DNA of 64,000 bases from Terriglobales bacterium (GTDB lineage: Bacteria > Acidobacteriota > Terriglobia > Terriglobales > Acidobacteriaceae): assembly GCA_035573675.1 (NCBI GenBank), contig DATMAB010000017.1:62001-126000 (forward strand). Direction: 5' to 3'. The notes beneath the pieces are model-generated. The model was not told the origin of the DNA. It saw only the letters and a list, made by a program, of their open reading frames with translations, and ran no database searches. A program made the position numbers and the translations under genes. Each line of letters opens with the position of its first letter. Within the stretch, counting starts at the first letter, position 1. This document shows, one piece after another, positions 29,562 to 37,951 of this stretch.

Positions 29562-31154
29562 ATGGCCGTCGCAATCGCCCGTCCTTCGCTCCGCGTGCCG
29601 GAGGGACCATTCCGCAACGAACCGCCGATCGACTTCACCAAGGATGAAAAAGCCTTACGCGCGATGCACGCCGGCGTCGAGAAAGTGCGCGCCGAACTGG
29701 GCCGCGAGTATGACCTGGTGATCGGCGGGCAGCGCATCCGCACTAAGGACAAGATCACTTCCATCAATCCGGCCCGGCCTTCGCAGGTCGTGGGCATTCA
29801 CCAGAAGGCGGGCCGCGAGCATGCCGCCCCCGCGGTGGAAGCGGCGCTCGCGGCGTTCGAGCGCTGGAGCCGGACGCCGGTGGAACAGCGCGCCTCCATC
29901 GTGCTGCGCGCCGGCGACATCCTGCGCGCGCGCAAGTTCGAATACATGGCCTGGCTGGTGTTCGAAGTGGGCAAGAACTTTGCCGAAGCCGACGGCGACG
30001 TGGGCGAGACCATCGACTTCTGCGAGTACTACAGCCGCGAGGCGCTGCGCCTCTCCGAGATCGTGATGCCGGTGCAGCTCCCGGGCGAGCGCGACGTGCT
30101 GCGCTACATCCCGTTGGGCGTCGGGGCGGTGATTCCGCCCTGGAACTTCCCTTCGGCCATCATGGCGGGGATGACGCTGGCCTCGATCGTCAGCGGCAAC
30201 ACGGTGGTGCTCAAGCCTTCGAGCGATTCGCCCACCATCGCGGCGAAGTTCCACGAGATCCTGCTGGAGGCCGGGCTGCCGGACGGCGTGGTGAACTTCT
30301 GCCCCGGCTCGGGCGCCAGCTTCGGCAACGCTCTGGTGGAGCATCCCAAGACGCGCTACATCGCCTTCACCGGCTCGAAGGAAGTGGGGTTGGACATTCA
30401 TCAGCGCGCCGCAACACCGCGGCCCGGGCAGATATGGATCAAGCGCACCATCCTGGAAATGGGCGGGAAAGACGCCATCATCGTGGACGCCGACGCCAAC
30501 CTCGACGCCGCGGTCGAAGGCGTAGCGGTTTCCGCGTTCGGCTTCTCGGGGCAGAAGTGCTCGGCGTGCTCACGGGCCATTGTGGATGAGCGCATCTATG
30601 ACGTCTTCCTCGAGCGCCTGAAGGAACGCGTCGAAAAGATTCAGGTCGGCGACCCCACCGAGAACAAGGCCATGGGCCCGGTGGTGAACGAAGCGGCGAT
30701 GAAGTCCATCCAGGAGTACATCGAGATCGGCAAGAAGGAAGGGCGGCTGATCACCGGCGGCGGCCGCGCCGCCGAGGCCGGCGAAGGGTTCTACCTGCAG
30801 CCCACCGTGATTGCCGACGTCGCACCGACGGCGCGCCTGGCGCAGGAAGAAGTGTTCGGGCCGGTGCTGGCGGTGATCAAGGCGAAGGATTTCGACGATG
30901 CGCTGGCCATCGCCAATAACACGGAGTTCGGCCTGACGGGCGCTGTCTACACCACGTCGAAAGAGAAGATCGAGCGCGCCAAGAACGAATTCCACGTCGG
31001 CAACCTGTACATCAACCGCAAGTGCACAGGGGCCATCTGCGGCGTGCATCCCTTCGGCGGCTTCAATATGTCCGGCACCGATTCCAAGTCCGGCGGCCCC
31101 GACTACCTGTACCTGTTCACGCAGGGGAAGTCGATCGGGGAAAAGCTGACGTAG
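29562..31154 (+). CDS. pruA: Delta-1-pyrroline-5-carboxylate dehydrogenase
   Basis: 530 residues, the length of the monofunctional P5C dehydrogenase (RocA/PruA type). Aldehyde-dehydrogenase motifs are intact: PPWNFPSAI, LKPSSDSP, GSKEVG, the general base Glu in LEMGGKD and the catalytic Cys in SGQKCSACSR. The N-terminal RPSLRVPEGPFRNEPPIDF arm is typical of this subfamily. It oxidises glutamate semialdehyde to glutamate with NAD+ in proline degradation. GAGAGG precedes the ATG. Proline dehydrogenase (putA/prodh) is not in the window. Confidence 0.93.
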   Translation: MAVAIARPSLRVPEGPFRNEPPIDFTKDEKALRAMHAGVEKVRAELGREYDLVIGGQRIRTKDKITSINPARPSQVVGIHQKAGREHAAPAVEAALAAFERWSRTPVEQRASIVLRAGDILRARKFEYMAWLVFEVGKNFAEADGDVGETIDFCEYYSREALRLSEIVMPVQLPGERDVLRYIPLGVGAVIPPWNFPSAIMAGMTLASIVSGNTVVLKPSSDSPTIAAKFHEILLEAGLPDGVVNFCPGSGASFGNALVEHPKTRYIAFTGSKEVGLDIHQRAATPRPGQIWIKRTILEMGGKDAIIVDADANLDAAVEGVAVSAFGFSGQKCSACSRAIVDERIYDVFLERLKERVEKIQVGDPTENKAMGPVVNEAAMKSIQEYIEIGKKEGRLITGGGRAAEAGEGFYLQPTVIADVAPTARLAQEEVFGPVLAVIKAKDFDDALAIANNTEFGLTGAVYTTSKEKIERAKNEFHVGNLYINRKCTGAICGVHPFGGFNMSGTDSKSGGPDYLYLFTQGKSIGEKLT

Positions 31155-31174
31155 CCTAGAACGCGGCAGGGAAG

Positions 31175-31200
31175 AACGCGCGGCGAAGGCCCGCGTTTCT
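31175..31200 (+). terminator. Hairpin after pruA
   Basis: AACGCG pairs with CGCGTT, with an inner GGC/GCC stem around GAAG, followed by TCTTAC. It is a plausible intrinsic terminator 20 nt after the stop. Confidence 0.5.
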
Positions 31201-31283
31201 TACACCCCCAGCGCGCGGCACCTCCGCACGTACCGCGCGTTCAGCATCCTTTTTCTTTGGCGAGTCGAGGAACACGCCTGCGG

Positions 31284-31961
31284 TCATCTTAGCTTGCTAT
31301 TCAGATAGTGGAGCAGTGTTCTCACGGCGTGGGCCGTCAACAGTGCCTCTGGTTCGTCCAGCAACTCTTCATTCGGGTGAGCCATGCTCTTCCGGTTTCG
31401 CACTGGATTTAGGGCGTCAACAATCCGCGCTAGTCCACGTAGCATCCGCTGGGCTTCCACACCCGGTGGGTGTTTCTGCAGTTTAGGGTGTTGATGTCGA
31501 ATCAGCCCAAAGAGCGCGGTGACATCCGCCTCATCAGAGTATTGGATATCCTCCTGGTTACAGACTGCTCTAAGATACCCATGCAATGCTGTATGTATCC
31601 GATCTACGCCGCTTACCGCCCCTCCCTTCGAATGTAGTAGCGCTTCAAAATCGCTCAAGGCACGCTCGACAACCGCTGAAGTGACCTCTAACTGGGGCGT
31701 GGGTACACCTTGAACGCCCTCCATGAGCACGTCCACCGCAATGAAGCGGATTGGATTGTTAATCTGCTCCATGGCATGAGCAATTCTCTTGTAACGCGAT
31801 TTGGCGATCTCTGTGTCAGCTTCCAACTCGAGCTCAAGGTACTTGTCAACTGTCGTCGTGGCGTAGAGCAATTCGAACGCATCACCGAAGCTATTCGTTC
31901 CCTCCCACAATTCGAAGGGCATGTCCTCCAAAATCTGTGCGCAATCTGTGTCGAAATTCAA
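31284..31961 (-). CDS. Abi_C-like protein (abortive-infection C-terminal domain family)
   Basis: 225 residues. The C-terminal half contains the sequence pattern I associate with the Abi_C family: VDRIHTALHGYLRAVC, DVTALFGLIRHQHPKL, RGLARIVDALNPVRNRKSMAHPNEELL and a final AVRTLLHYLNSKLR. Such domains occur in phage abortive-infection proteins and look like HEPN-type helical bundles with an RNxxxxAH core (here RNRKSMAH). The GC and codon bias are lower than in the neighbours, so it is probably acquired. It is divergent from the membrane-protein gene at 32222; a defence role is an inference. Confidence 0.7.
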   Translation of the reverse strand: MNFDTDCAQILEDMPFELWEGTNSFGDAFELLYATTTVDKYLELELEADTEIAKSRYKRIAHAMEQINNPIRFIAVDVLMEGVQGVPTPQLEVTSAVVERALSDFEALLHSKGGAVSGVDRIHTALHGYLRAVCNQEDIQYSDEADVTALFGLIRHQHPKLQKHPPGVEAQRMLRGLARIVDALNPVRNRKSMAHPNEELLDEPEALLTAHAVRTLLHYLNSKLR

Positions 31962-32221
31962 TTGAAGGTACCGCAGAGCATTGCGCTTAAGGAGTCCCCA
32001 GATGGTTGGGTCGTGCTGCTCAAGAGCTGTACTTCTGCCGAGCCACCGCCGGAGTATAAGAGCAACATCGTCCTTTCGAGTCTAGCACTGCAATGCTACA
32101 GTTACTCGCGACGACCAGCGGCCTAGTGTGGGCGTCGAGTGGAAGCCGACCCCGCCCTAGAGTGCGCACTGCACTCATTGCAGTGACTAGCATCCGCGGT
32201 CCTTACAGAAGGTTTCGGCCC
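31962..32221. other. Divergent intergenic region between accessory genes
   Basis: 260 bases separating the Abi_C-like gene and the membrane protein. Base composition is atypical for the window. I see no repeat, tRNA or clear promoter. Confidence 0.5.
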
Positions 32222-33016
32222 ATGGATTTAGCTGCCATCGTAGTATCAGGCATTGGTGCGGGGCTAGCGGCTGCCCTAGCCTTGCTTGTCGTCCGTAGAC
32301 CGGATCAGAACAAGTGGCTCTTCAGCGCAATCGTGTTTCTAGGGATGTTTGGTTTTCGAGGCCTTGTGATGCCGCACGTGCGAGCGTGGCAGATCGATCG
32401 GGAGACACAGAAAGCGCTGCAAGGCCTTCGGTTCTACCGGGCTCTAAAAGAGAGCGATCCCGAGACATACGCACGGATTCAGCGCAAAGTGCGCGATGGC
32501 TTAGCCCTAGGTGAAAGCCCGGACATCGTAGCCAGTCGGGTGAGCCCAATTGTCAGCGAAGTTTTGCCAAAGTACTTGGTTCGGACCTCCAATGGAGCTG
32601 CAGTGAGATTCCTAGAGGCAACAAATCGCGCGATTAGCGAGGTAGACGAAGGCTCGTGCTTTGCCCTCCTGTTGCCGAAGAAGGCGGGCGGTAACCAGCG
32701 AGCGCTACAAGCGGTGAAGACCGAAACCCAAGCGGAATTGCTTGATGCCATGGCTGAAGTAATCGAGACAGCCATACAGTCGCCTCAACCGCCGCCGGAC
32801 CAGGTACGCGGCGAGAAGTTGATGGGCCAAGTGCTCGAGCGGCTTCCGACGGAAGCTGCAAGCGACTTCCAGGTGTGGAACCAGAGTGAGTTTAGTGCCG
32901 CCGATCAGCGGACAGTATGCAGGACAGGCAGGCTTCTGTTGAGTCAGATCTTGCTGCTTCCAAGGGATGATGGCGGCATGCTAACTCGGCATCTCATTGG
33001 TGCCGAATCACAATAA
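32222..33016 (+). CDS. Membrane-anchored protein, unknown function (accessory region)
   Basis: 264 residues from the ATG at 32222; an in-frame upstream start would add 43 residues of low quality. Two N-terminal hydrophobic segments (about 3-25 and 33-50) are followed by a soluble helix-rich domain with ALKESDPETYARIQRKVRDGLALGE and a final segment LLLSQILLLPRDDGGMLTRHL. No domain recognised. It is divergent from the Abi_C-like gene and shares its lower GC, so the two may have arrived together. Confidence 0.55.
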   Translation: MDLAAIVVSGIGAGLAAALALLVVRRPDQNKWLFSAIVFLGMFGFRGLVMPHVRAWQIDRETQKALQGLRFYRALKESDPETYARIQRKVRDGLALGESPDIVASRVSPIVSEVLPKYLVRTSNGAAVRFLEATNRAISEVDEGSCFALLLPKKAGGNQRALQAVKTETQAELLDAMAEVIETAIQSPQPPPDQVRGEKLMGQVLERLPTEAASDFQVWNQSEFSAADQRTVCRTGRLLLSQILLLPRDDGGMLTRHLIGAESQ

Positions 33017-33043
33017 GAAGTAAGACACCTAGCTTGGCCGGTC

Positions 33044-33691
33044 CTATTGTTTGTCTTCGGCAATCGCTGCGGCGGCTTCAGCCAGGATGCGGTGGTGGAT
33101 AGTGAACAGGGCCAGCTCCAGGCGGTCGGAGACGCCCACTTTGTCATAGACGTTGCGCAGGTAGTTTTTGATCACCTGCTCGGTGGTGCCCAGGCGGCTG
33201 GCGATCTCCTTGTTCTTGAAGCCCTGCACGATGAGCGCGACCACGTGCAGTTCGCGCGGGGTCAGGCGGTCGCGGACGCGGGCTCCCACCATATCATTCT
33301 CGGCGGCGATGGCGGCGGCCTTGGTGTCCTGCACCCAGGTGCCGCCCTTGGCCACGGTGCGCACGCATTGCGAGAGCGACTCGCCGGTGATGCTGCGGTA
33401 AACGACGCCGTGCACGCCCTGCGCCAGGAAGGGCTTGGTCTCTTCGCCATTCTCGATCACCAGGATGATGCGGGTGCGCGTACGGCCGGTGTCTCTGACC
33501 AGCGCCGCCAGGTCGCTGGCGAACTCCGAGGCGCAGACCAGTACCTGCGGGCGGAAGCGCTCCAGCGCCATCTGCATCTGCTCGGCGGTCTGGGCCTGGG
33601 CGACGATGCGCAGGTCGTCCTCGACCGCCAGCACCTTGGCGGCCCCGGTGCGGAAGATAGCCTGGTTGTCGGCGAGGATGACTTTCAGCAT
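33044..33691 (-). CDS. LuxR/NarL-type regulator with degenerate receiver domain
   Basis: 215 residues. The C-terminal HTH (about 142-200) is canonical: LTPRELHVVALIVQGFKNKEIASRLGTTEQVIKNYLRNVYDKVGV. The N-terminal receiver fold starts VILADNQAIFRTG, but the phosphoacceptor position lacks Asp (VLVCASE where VLLDLxMP is expected), and the conserved Thr and Lys are also altered (VIENGE, YRSIT). It may act without phosphorylation or bind another ligand. It is 2 nt downstream of the PilZ gene, so c-di-GMP sensing and transcription control may be linked. Confidence 0.85.
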   Translation of the reverse strand: MLKVILADNQAIFRTGAAKVLAVEDDLRIVAQAQTAEQMQMALERFRPQVLVCASEFASDLAALVRDTGRTRTRIILVIENGEETKPFLAQGVHGVVYRSITGESLSQCVRTVAKGGTWVQDTKAAAIAAENDMVGARVRDRLTPRELHVVALIVQGFKNKEIASRLGTTEQVIKNYLRNVYDKVGVSDRLELALFTIHHRILAEAAAAIAEDKQ

Positions 33692-33693
33692 GG

Positions 33694-34089
33694 TTACTTC
33701 CGCCGGATGAACCTGTATTGATCGATGACGCAGGCCAGTCCGGACTTTGCTTTTCCTTTCTTCTTTCCTTTGCTGCGGCGGGAACCGGCCTCAGAGCGCA
33801 CCACGCGCCCGCGGCACAGCAACTCCACATCGCGAGCCACTCCGATGACCTTGCCGGGCAGCTTGATTTCGAACTCGATGCGCGAGCCCACGCGCAACGG
33901 CGCGCCGCCCTGGATGGAAACGCCGGCGGCGCTCAGGTCCTTGGTGAGCGCGCGGTGCCGCCGCGACGACTTCACGTCGCGGATGGTGATGGGCAGCTTG
34001 ATGGGGAAGCGCTTGCCGGTGCGCGATTCTGCCAATCGAGCCTCCTGCGCGGCATCGCTGCAAAGCAGCGAGGAAAGACCGCGAGCCAA
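33694..34089 (-). CDS. PilZ-domain protein (putative c-di-GMP receptor)
   Basis: 131 residues. It shows the two PilZ c-di-GMP motifs in simplified form: a basic RTGKRFPI segment near residue 23 (RxxxR) and KDLSAAGVSIQ (D/N-x-S-x-x-G) at about residue 50, followed by the beta-barrel strands GSRIEFEIKLPG and VARDVELLCRGRVVR. A Lys-rich linker SKGKKKGKAKSG precedes the last strand. It is likely cytoplasmic and is translated just before the LuxR-type regulator. Confidence 0.75.
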   Translation of the reverse strand: MARGLSSLLCSDAAQEARLAESRTGKRFPIKLPITIRDVKSSRRHRALTKDLSAAGVSIQGGAPLRVGSRIEFEIKLPGKVIGVARDVELLCRGRVVRSEAGSRRSKGKKKGKAKSGLACVIDQYRFIRRK

Positions 34090-34151
34090 CGCTTATACCA
34101 CGAAGCCCGTGGGGGAGCATAGAGACGCGGCGGGTACGCGCGGCTCTATCT

Positions 34152-34217
34152 CCGCGGCTAAATCCCCTCGATTTTTCCGAATCCATTCGGCACGGCGAAG
34201 CCGTGCCCTGGTAGGAA
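34152..34217 (+). repeat. 64-66 bp palindromic repeat, copy C
   Basis: It starts CCGCGGCTAAA and ends GGCACGGCGAAGCCGTGCC plus CTGGTAGGAA, matching the ends of the copies at 9668 and 14528, with a divergent centre. Confidence 0.7.
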
Positions 34218-34319
34218 CCAAATCCGAATGCCGCCGCAAAGCGTACAGGGAATGAAGGCGGAGAGCGCGCCGGAGGTTCCGGTGGCTCCGGCGCCTTCCA
34301 TCTTCTTGTGAGGATTCCC

Positions 34320-35945
34320 ATGACGAAACCGGCAGTTCGCTCTTTCACCGCCTTGCTTCTGGCGGTGCTCCTGATGGTTCCGCAGGGACTCCTGGCAGCC
34401 AACCACCGCGAGGCGCCGATCACCGCGATCGACCGCCTGGCAGACATCACGGATTTCTACGCGTTCGTGAGCTACGACAATCCGGACAAGGTGACGTTTA
34501 TCCTGGACGTGGACCCGCTGCTGGAGCCCTCCAACGGCCCCAACTACTTCCCATTCGATCCCAACATCACCTACGCCATCCGCGTAGACAACAACCATGA
34601 CGGCATCGAGGACATCGTCTTCGAGTTCCGCTTCCAGACCGAGTACCGGCTCCCCGGCGTGTTCACGGCGCATGTAGGCGCGGGCGACGGCATTCCCGCC
34701 GGGCCCAGCTCGCCGCCGCCGGTAGCTCCCGGCTCGCCGCTGATTCCCCCGGCGGTGACGGCGCTCGACGGCTGCGAACCCGGTAACTGCTCCACCGGCC
34801 TGGGCCTGCGCCAGACCTACACCGTCACCATGGTGCGGAACAACCTGCGCACCGTGTTGAACGGCGGGCAGAAGCTGATCGCGGTGCCATCGAACGTCGG
34901 CCCGCGCACCATGCCCAACTGGGCCGATCTGTACCAGGAGGGTATCTACACCCTGGGCAACGGCATCAAAGTATGGGCGGGCACGGCCGATGATCCCTTC
35001 TGGATCGATCTGGGCGCGTTCTTCGACTCGGCAAACTTCCGCGCCTCCGGCTTCATCCTGCCGGGCGTGCTGACCGACGCGCAGGAAGCCGACGACCGGA
35101 ACAACTTCGCCGCCGATGACGTTTCCGGCTTCAACGTGAACGCCATCGCCATCGAAGTGCCCATCACCATGCTGACCAGCGACGGCCAGAAGCACCCGGC
35201 CAGCGATCCGCGGGCCACCATCGGCTCCTGGGGCACGACGTCCCGCCCGCAGGTCACCGTCCTGCAGAAGCCCCTTAAAGGCCGCGTCAGGAGCACGGTT
35301 ACTTCCACTTCGCTGCGCCAGGTGCAGCGCATGGGCAACGCGCTGTTCAACGAGCTGATCATCGGCACCGGCTCCAAGGACCGCTTCAGCATGGATCAGC
35401 CGAAGAACGACGCGCAGTTCGCGGCCTTCGCCCTCGATCCGCTGCTGGCGCGAGTGATCAACGCCGTGTATCCGGCGGCCTTCGGGGTGGATGTGCCCAT
35501 CCCGGCGCCTCCGCGCGCGGACCTGCTGCCCCTGGTGCAATACTCGAATCACGGAGCGCTGGTGGCGGCAGTAGGCGGGTTCGCCAATCCCAACCTGCCG
35601 GCCGGCCCGGTGGCCGACATTTTGCGCCTGAACACCGGCGTGCCTCCCACCCCGCAGAACCAGATCAAGCGCATGGGCCTGCTGGCGGGCGACGCGGCCG
35701 GGTATCCCAACGGACGCCGTCTGGAAGATGACGTCACGGATATCTCCGCGCGCGCAGTTGCCGGCATCCTGGTGTTCGGCCTCAACACGTTCCCGTACAA
35801 CCGCATCGGGGACGGCGTGAATGCCAACGACACCAGCTACCAGCCCAGCTTCCCGTACCTGGGATACGCGTGGGACGGCCGCAACAGCCGCCACGTCGAC
35901 CCCGGCGAAGATGGCTGCAACGGTGGCGCCTGCACGGTGAACTAG
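34320..35945 (+). CDS. Secreted DUF4331 family protein
   Basis: 541 residues from the ATG at 34320 (AGGA nearby; a GTG 12 nt upstream is also possible). Signal peptide FTALLLAVLLMVPQGLLA. The mature start NHREAPITAIDRLADITDFYAFVSYDNPDKV is diagnostic of DUF4331, followed by DPNITYAIRVDNNHDGIEDIVFEFRF. The family is exported and of unknown biochemical role. It is followed by a TPR protein 67 nt downstream, a pairing that may mark a functional unit. Confidence 0.88.
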   Translation: MTKPAVRSFTALLLAVLLMVPQGLLAANHREAPITAIDRLADITDFYAFVSYDNPDKVTFILDVDPLLEPSNGPNYFPFDPNITYAIRVDNNHDGIEDIVFEFRFQTEYRLPGVFTAHVGAGDGIPAGPSSPPPVAPGSPLIPPAVTALDGCEPGNCSTGLGLRQTYTVTMVRNNLRTVLNGGQKLIAVPSNVGPRTMPNWADLYQEGIYTLGNGIKVWAGTADDPFWIDLGAFFDSANFRASGFILPGVLTDAQEADDRNNFAADDVSGFNVNAIAIEVPITMLTSDGQKHPASDPRATIGSWGTTSRPQVTVLQKPLKGRVRSTVTSTSLRQVQRMGNALFNELIIGTGSKDRFSMDQPKNDAQFAAFALDPLLARVINAVYPAAFGVDVPIPAPPRADLLPLVQYSNHGALVAAVGGFANPNLPAGPVADILRLNTGVPPTPQNQIKRMGLLAGDAAGYPNGRRLEDDVTDISARAVAGILVFGLNTFPYNRIGDGVNANDTSYQPSFPYLGYAWDGRNSRHVDPGEDGCNGGACTVN

Positions 35946-36012
35946 CCCAGCTTCGTGGCTGTGCCGGAAGGACATCCGGTGCAGCCGCGAACTCTTTTTG
36001 GTGAGGATAGAG

Positions 36013-37248
36013 ATGACACGGCTCTTCGCTCTGGTGATACTCGGCCTGCTGGCTTCCACTGCCGCAGCGGCGCAGCCAGCCCCCGCCCTCGAGGCGCGCA
36101 CGCCTGCGGAACTGCGCATTGCGGCTGCGGAACGCGCCCTGGCCGCGAAACCCACGAACTACGAGGCCTACAACGACCTGGCCCTGGGGCTGGCGCGGCG
36201 CGCGCGCGAAACTTCCGACACGACGTTCTACGTCAAAGCTGAGGCGGCGCTGGGCAAGTCGCTGGAGCTGCAGCCGGACAACTTCGAGGCGCTGAAGCTT
36301 CAGGTCTGGCTGCTGCTCGGGCGGCATGAGTTCGCGCAGGCGCTGGAGAAGGCGAAGGCGCTGAACCGGCGCGCGCCGGACGACGTGCAGGTCTACGGCT
36401 TCCTGGCGGACGCCAGCGCCGAGCTGGGCAGGTACCAGGAAGCCATTGACGCTGCGCAATGGATGCTGAACCTGCGTCCGGGGAACGTCCCCGGCCTGAC
36501 CCGCGCCGCCTACCTGCGCGAGCTGACCGGCGACATCGAGGGCGCGCTTGAGCTGATGGAGATGGCGCTACAGAGCACGCCGCCGAATGAGACGGAAGAC
36601 CTGGCGTGGCTCCACACGCAGATGGCACATCTCGAACTCATGCGCGGAGACGCGGGCGCCGCCGAAGCCCGCCTCAACGAGGCCCTGAGCTTCTTCCCCG
36701 ATTACCACTACGCGCTGGCAGGGCTGGCGCGCGTGCGCGCAGCCCAGGGAAAGCATGCCGAGGCAGCCGAGTTGCTGCGCCGCCGGTATGAAGCCGCGCC
36801 GCACGCGGAAAATCTCTACGACCTGGCCGAAGCGCTCGAGCGCGCGGGGCGTCTCGCCGAAGCCCGCCGCATGTTCGCCGAGTTCGAGACCAAGGCCCTG
36901 CAGGAAAGCGAGAAATGGGACAACGCCAACCGCGAGCTCATCTTCTATTACGCCGACCATGCGCGGAAGCCGGCCGAGGCGTTGCGGGTAGCCAGGCTCG
37001 AATCTTCGCGGCGGCAGGACGTCCACACGCTCGATGCCTGCGCCTGGGCGCTCCATCGCAATGGCCGGCATCGGGAGGCACGCCGCCAGATCGAGGAAGC
37101 GCTCAAGGTGGGCATCCGCGACTTGCGCATCTTCCAGCATGCCGCGAGCATCGCAAGCGCGGCCGGGGATCGATCTGCGGCGGTGAGGTATCGTCGGGAG
37201 GCAATGGAGCTGAGTCCGAACCGGGAGCTCGCCAGGGCCGGGCACTAG
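36013..37248 (+). CDS. Secreted TPR-repeat protein
   Basis: 411 residues from the ATG at 36013 after GAGGAT. A signal peptide (ALVILGLLASTAAAA) is followed by about eight TPR-like helix pairs (for example NYEAYNDLALGLARRA, PDDVQVYGFLADASAELGRYQEAIDAAQWML, FPDYHYALAGLARVRAAQGKHAEAAELL). TPR arrays mediate protein-protein contacts; here probably in the periplasm with the preceding DUF4331 protein, judging by gene order. Confidence 0.82.
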   Translation: MTRLFALVILGLLASTAAAAQPAPALEARTPAELRIAAAERALAAKPTNYEAYNDLALGLARRARETSDTTFYVKAEAALGKSLELQPDNFEALKLQVWLLLGRHEFAQALEKAKALNRRAPDDVQVYGFLADASAELGRYQEAIDAAQWMLNLRPGNVPGLTRAAYLRELTGDIEGALELMEMALQSTPPNETEDLAWLHTQMAHLELMRGDAGAAEARLNEALSFFPDYHYALAGLARVRAAQGKHAEAAELLRRRYEAAPHAENLYDLAEALERAGRLAEARRMFAEFETKALQESEKWDNANRELIFYYADHARKPAEALRVARLESSRRQDVHTLDACAWALHRNGRHREARRQIEEALKVGIRDLRIFQHAASIASAAGDRSAAVRYRREAMELSPNRELARAGH

Positions 37249-37289
37249 AGGTCCCGGTACGGTCCGCGTTCATCCACGCGAATCCGCGG

Positions 37290-37850
37290 TCAGCCCTGGA
37301 ATCTGACCTCCGCGGGCTGGCGTTCGGCGGTGGTCGCGACTTCGAAAAAGGCCCGTGTCGGGAAGCTGAACACGGCGGCCACCAGGTTGGTGGGGAAGCT
37401 CTGCACCGCGGTATTCAGGTCGCGGACCACGGCGTTGTAGTAGCGGCGCGCGTTCTGCAGGGCGTCCTCCACTTCACTGAGCGTGTTCTGCAGCGACAGG
37501 AAGTTCTCTGAGGCGCGCAGTTGCGGGTAGCCTTCGGCGACCGCGAACAGTCCGCGCAAGGCGGCGGTGAGCTGGCCCTCGGCCACCGCGCGCTGTGCCG
37601 GCCCCGTGGCCTCCATGGCTTGCGCGCGCATGCGGGTGACGTTTTCGAAGGTGGCCGACTCGTGCGTCGCATATCCCTTCACCACCGAAACCAGGTTGGG
37701 AATCAGGTCGTGGCGGCGCTTGAGCTGCACGTCGATATCGGCCCAGGCGGAATCGGTGCGCACGCTGAGCTTGACCAGCCGGTTGTACACGGCCGCCACC
37801 ATCACCAGCAGCACCACCACCGACATGCCGAACACGACCAGCAGCGTCAT
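37290..37850 (-). CDS. LemA family protein
   Basis: 186 residues from the ATG at 37850, with GGGAGG just upstream. An N-terminal membrane segment (TLLVVFGMSVVVLLVMVAAVY) leads to the LemA helical bundle: YNRLVKLSVRTDSAWADIDVQLKRRHDLIPNLVSVVKGYATHE is the defining signature. LemA proteins are membrane-anchored, often paired with DUF2207 or TPM proteins; here the DUF2207 gene is 19 kb away. It is divergent from the MscS gene. Confidence 0.9.
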   Translation of the reverse strand: MTLLVVFGMSVVVLLVMVAAVYNRLVKLSVRTDSAWADIDVQLKRRHDLIPNLVSVVKGYATHESATFENVTRMRAQAMEATGPAQRAVAEGQLTAALRGLFAVAEGYPQLRASENFLSLQNTLSEVEDALQNARRYYNAVVRDLNTAVQSFPTNLVAAVFSFPTRAFFEVATTAERQPAEVRFQG

Positions 37851-37951
37851 CGCGCCTCCCGCCACGGCGGGCGGAAAGTATCACAGCGAAGCAGGGTGCG
37901 CAATGCCGCGCGCCTCCGGCCGCAGCCCGGAATCGTGGTAAAACCTAAGAG

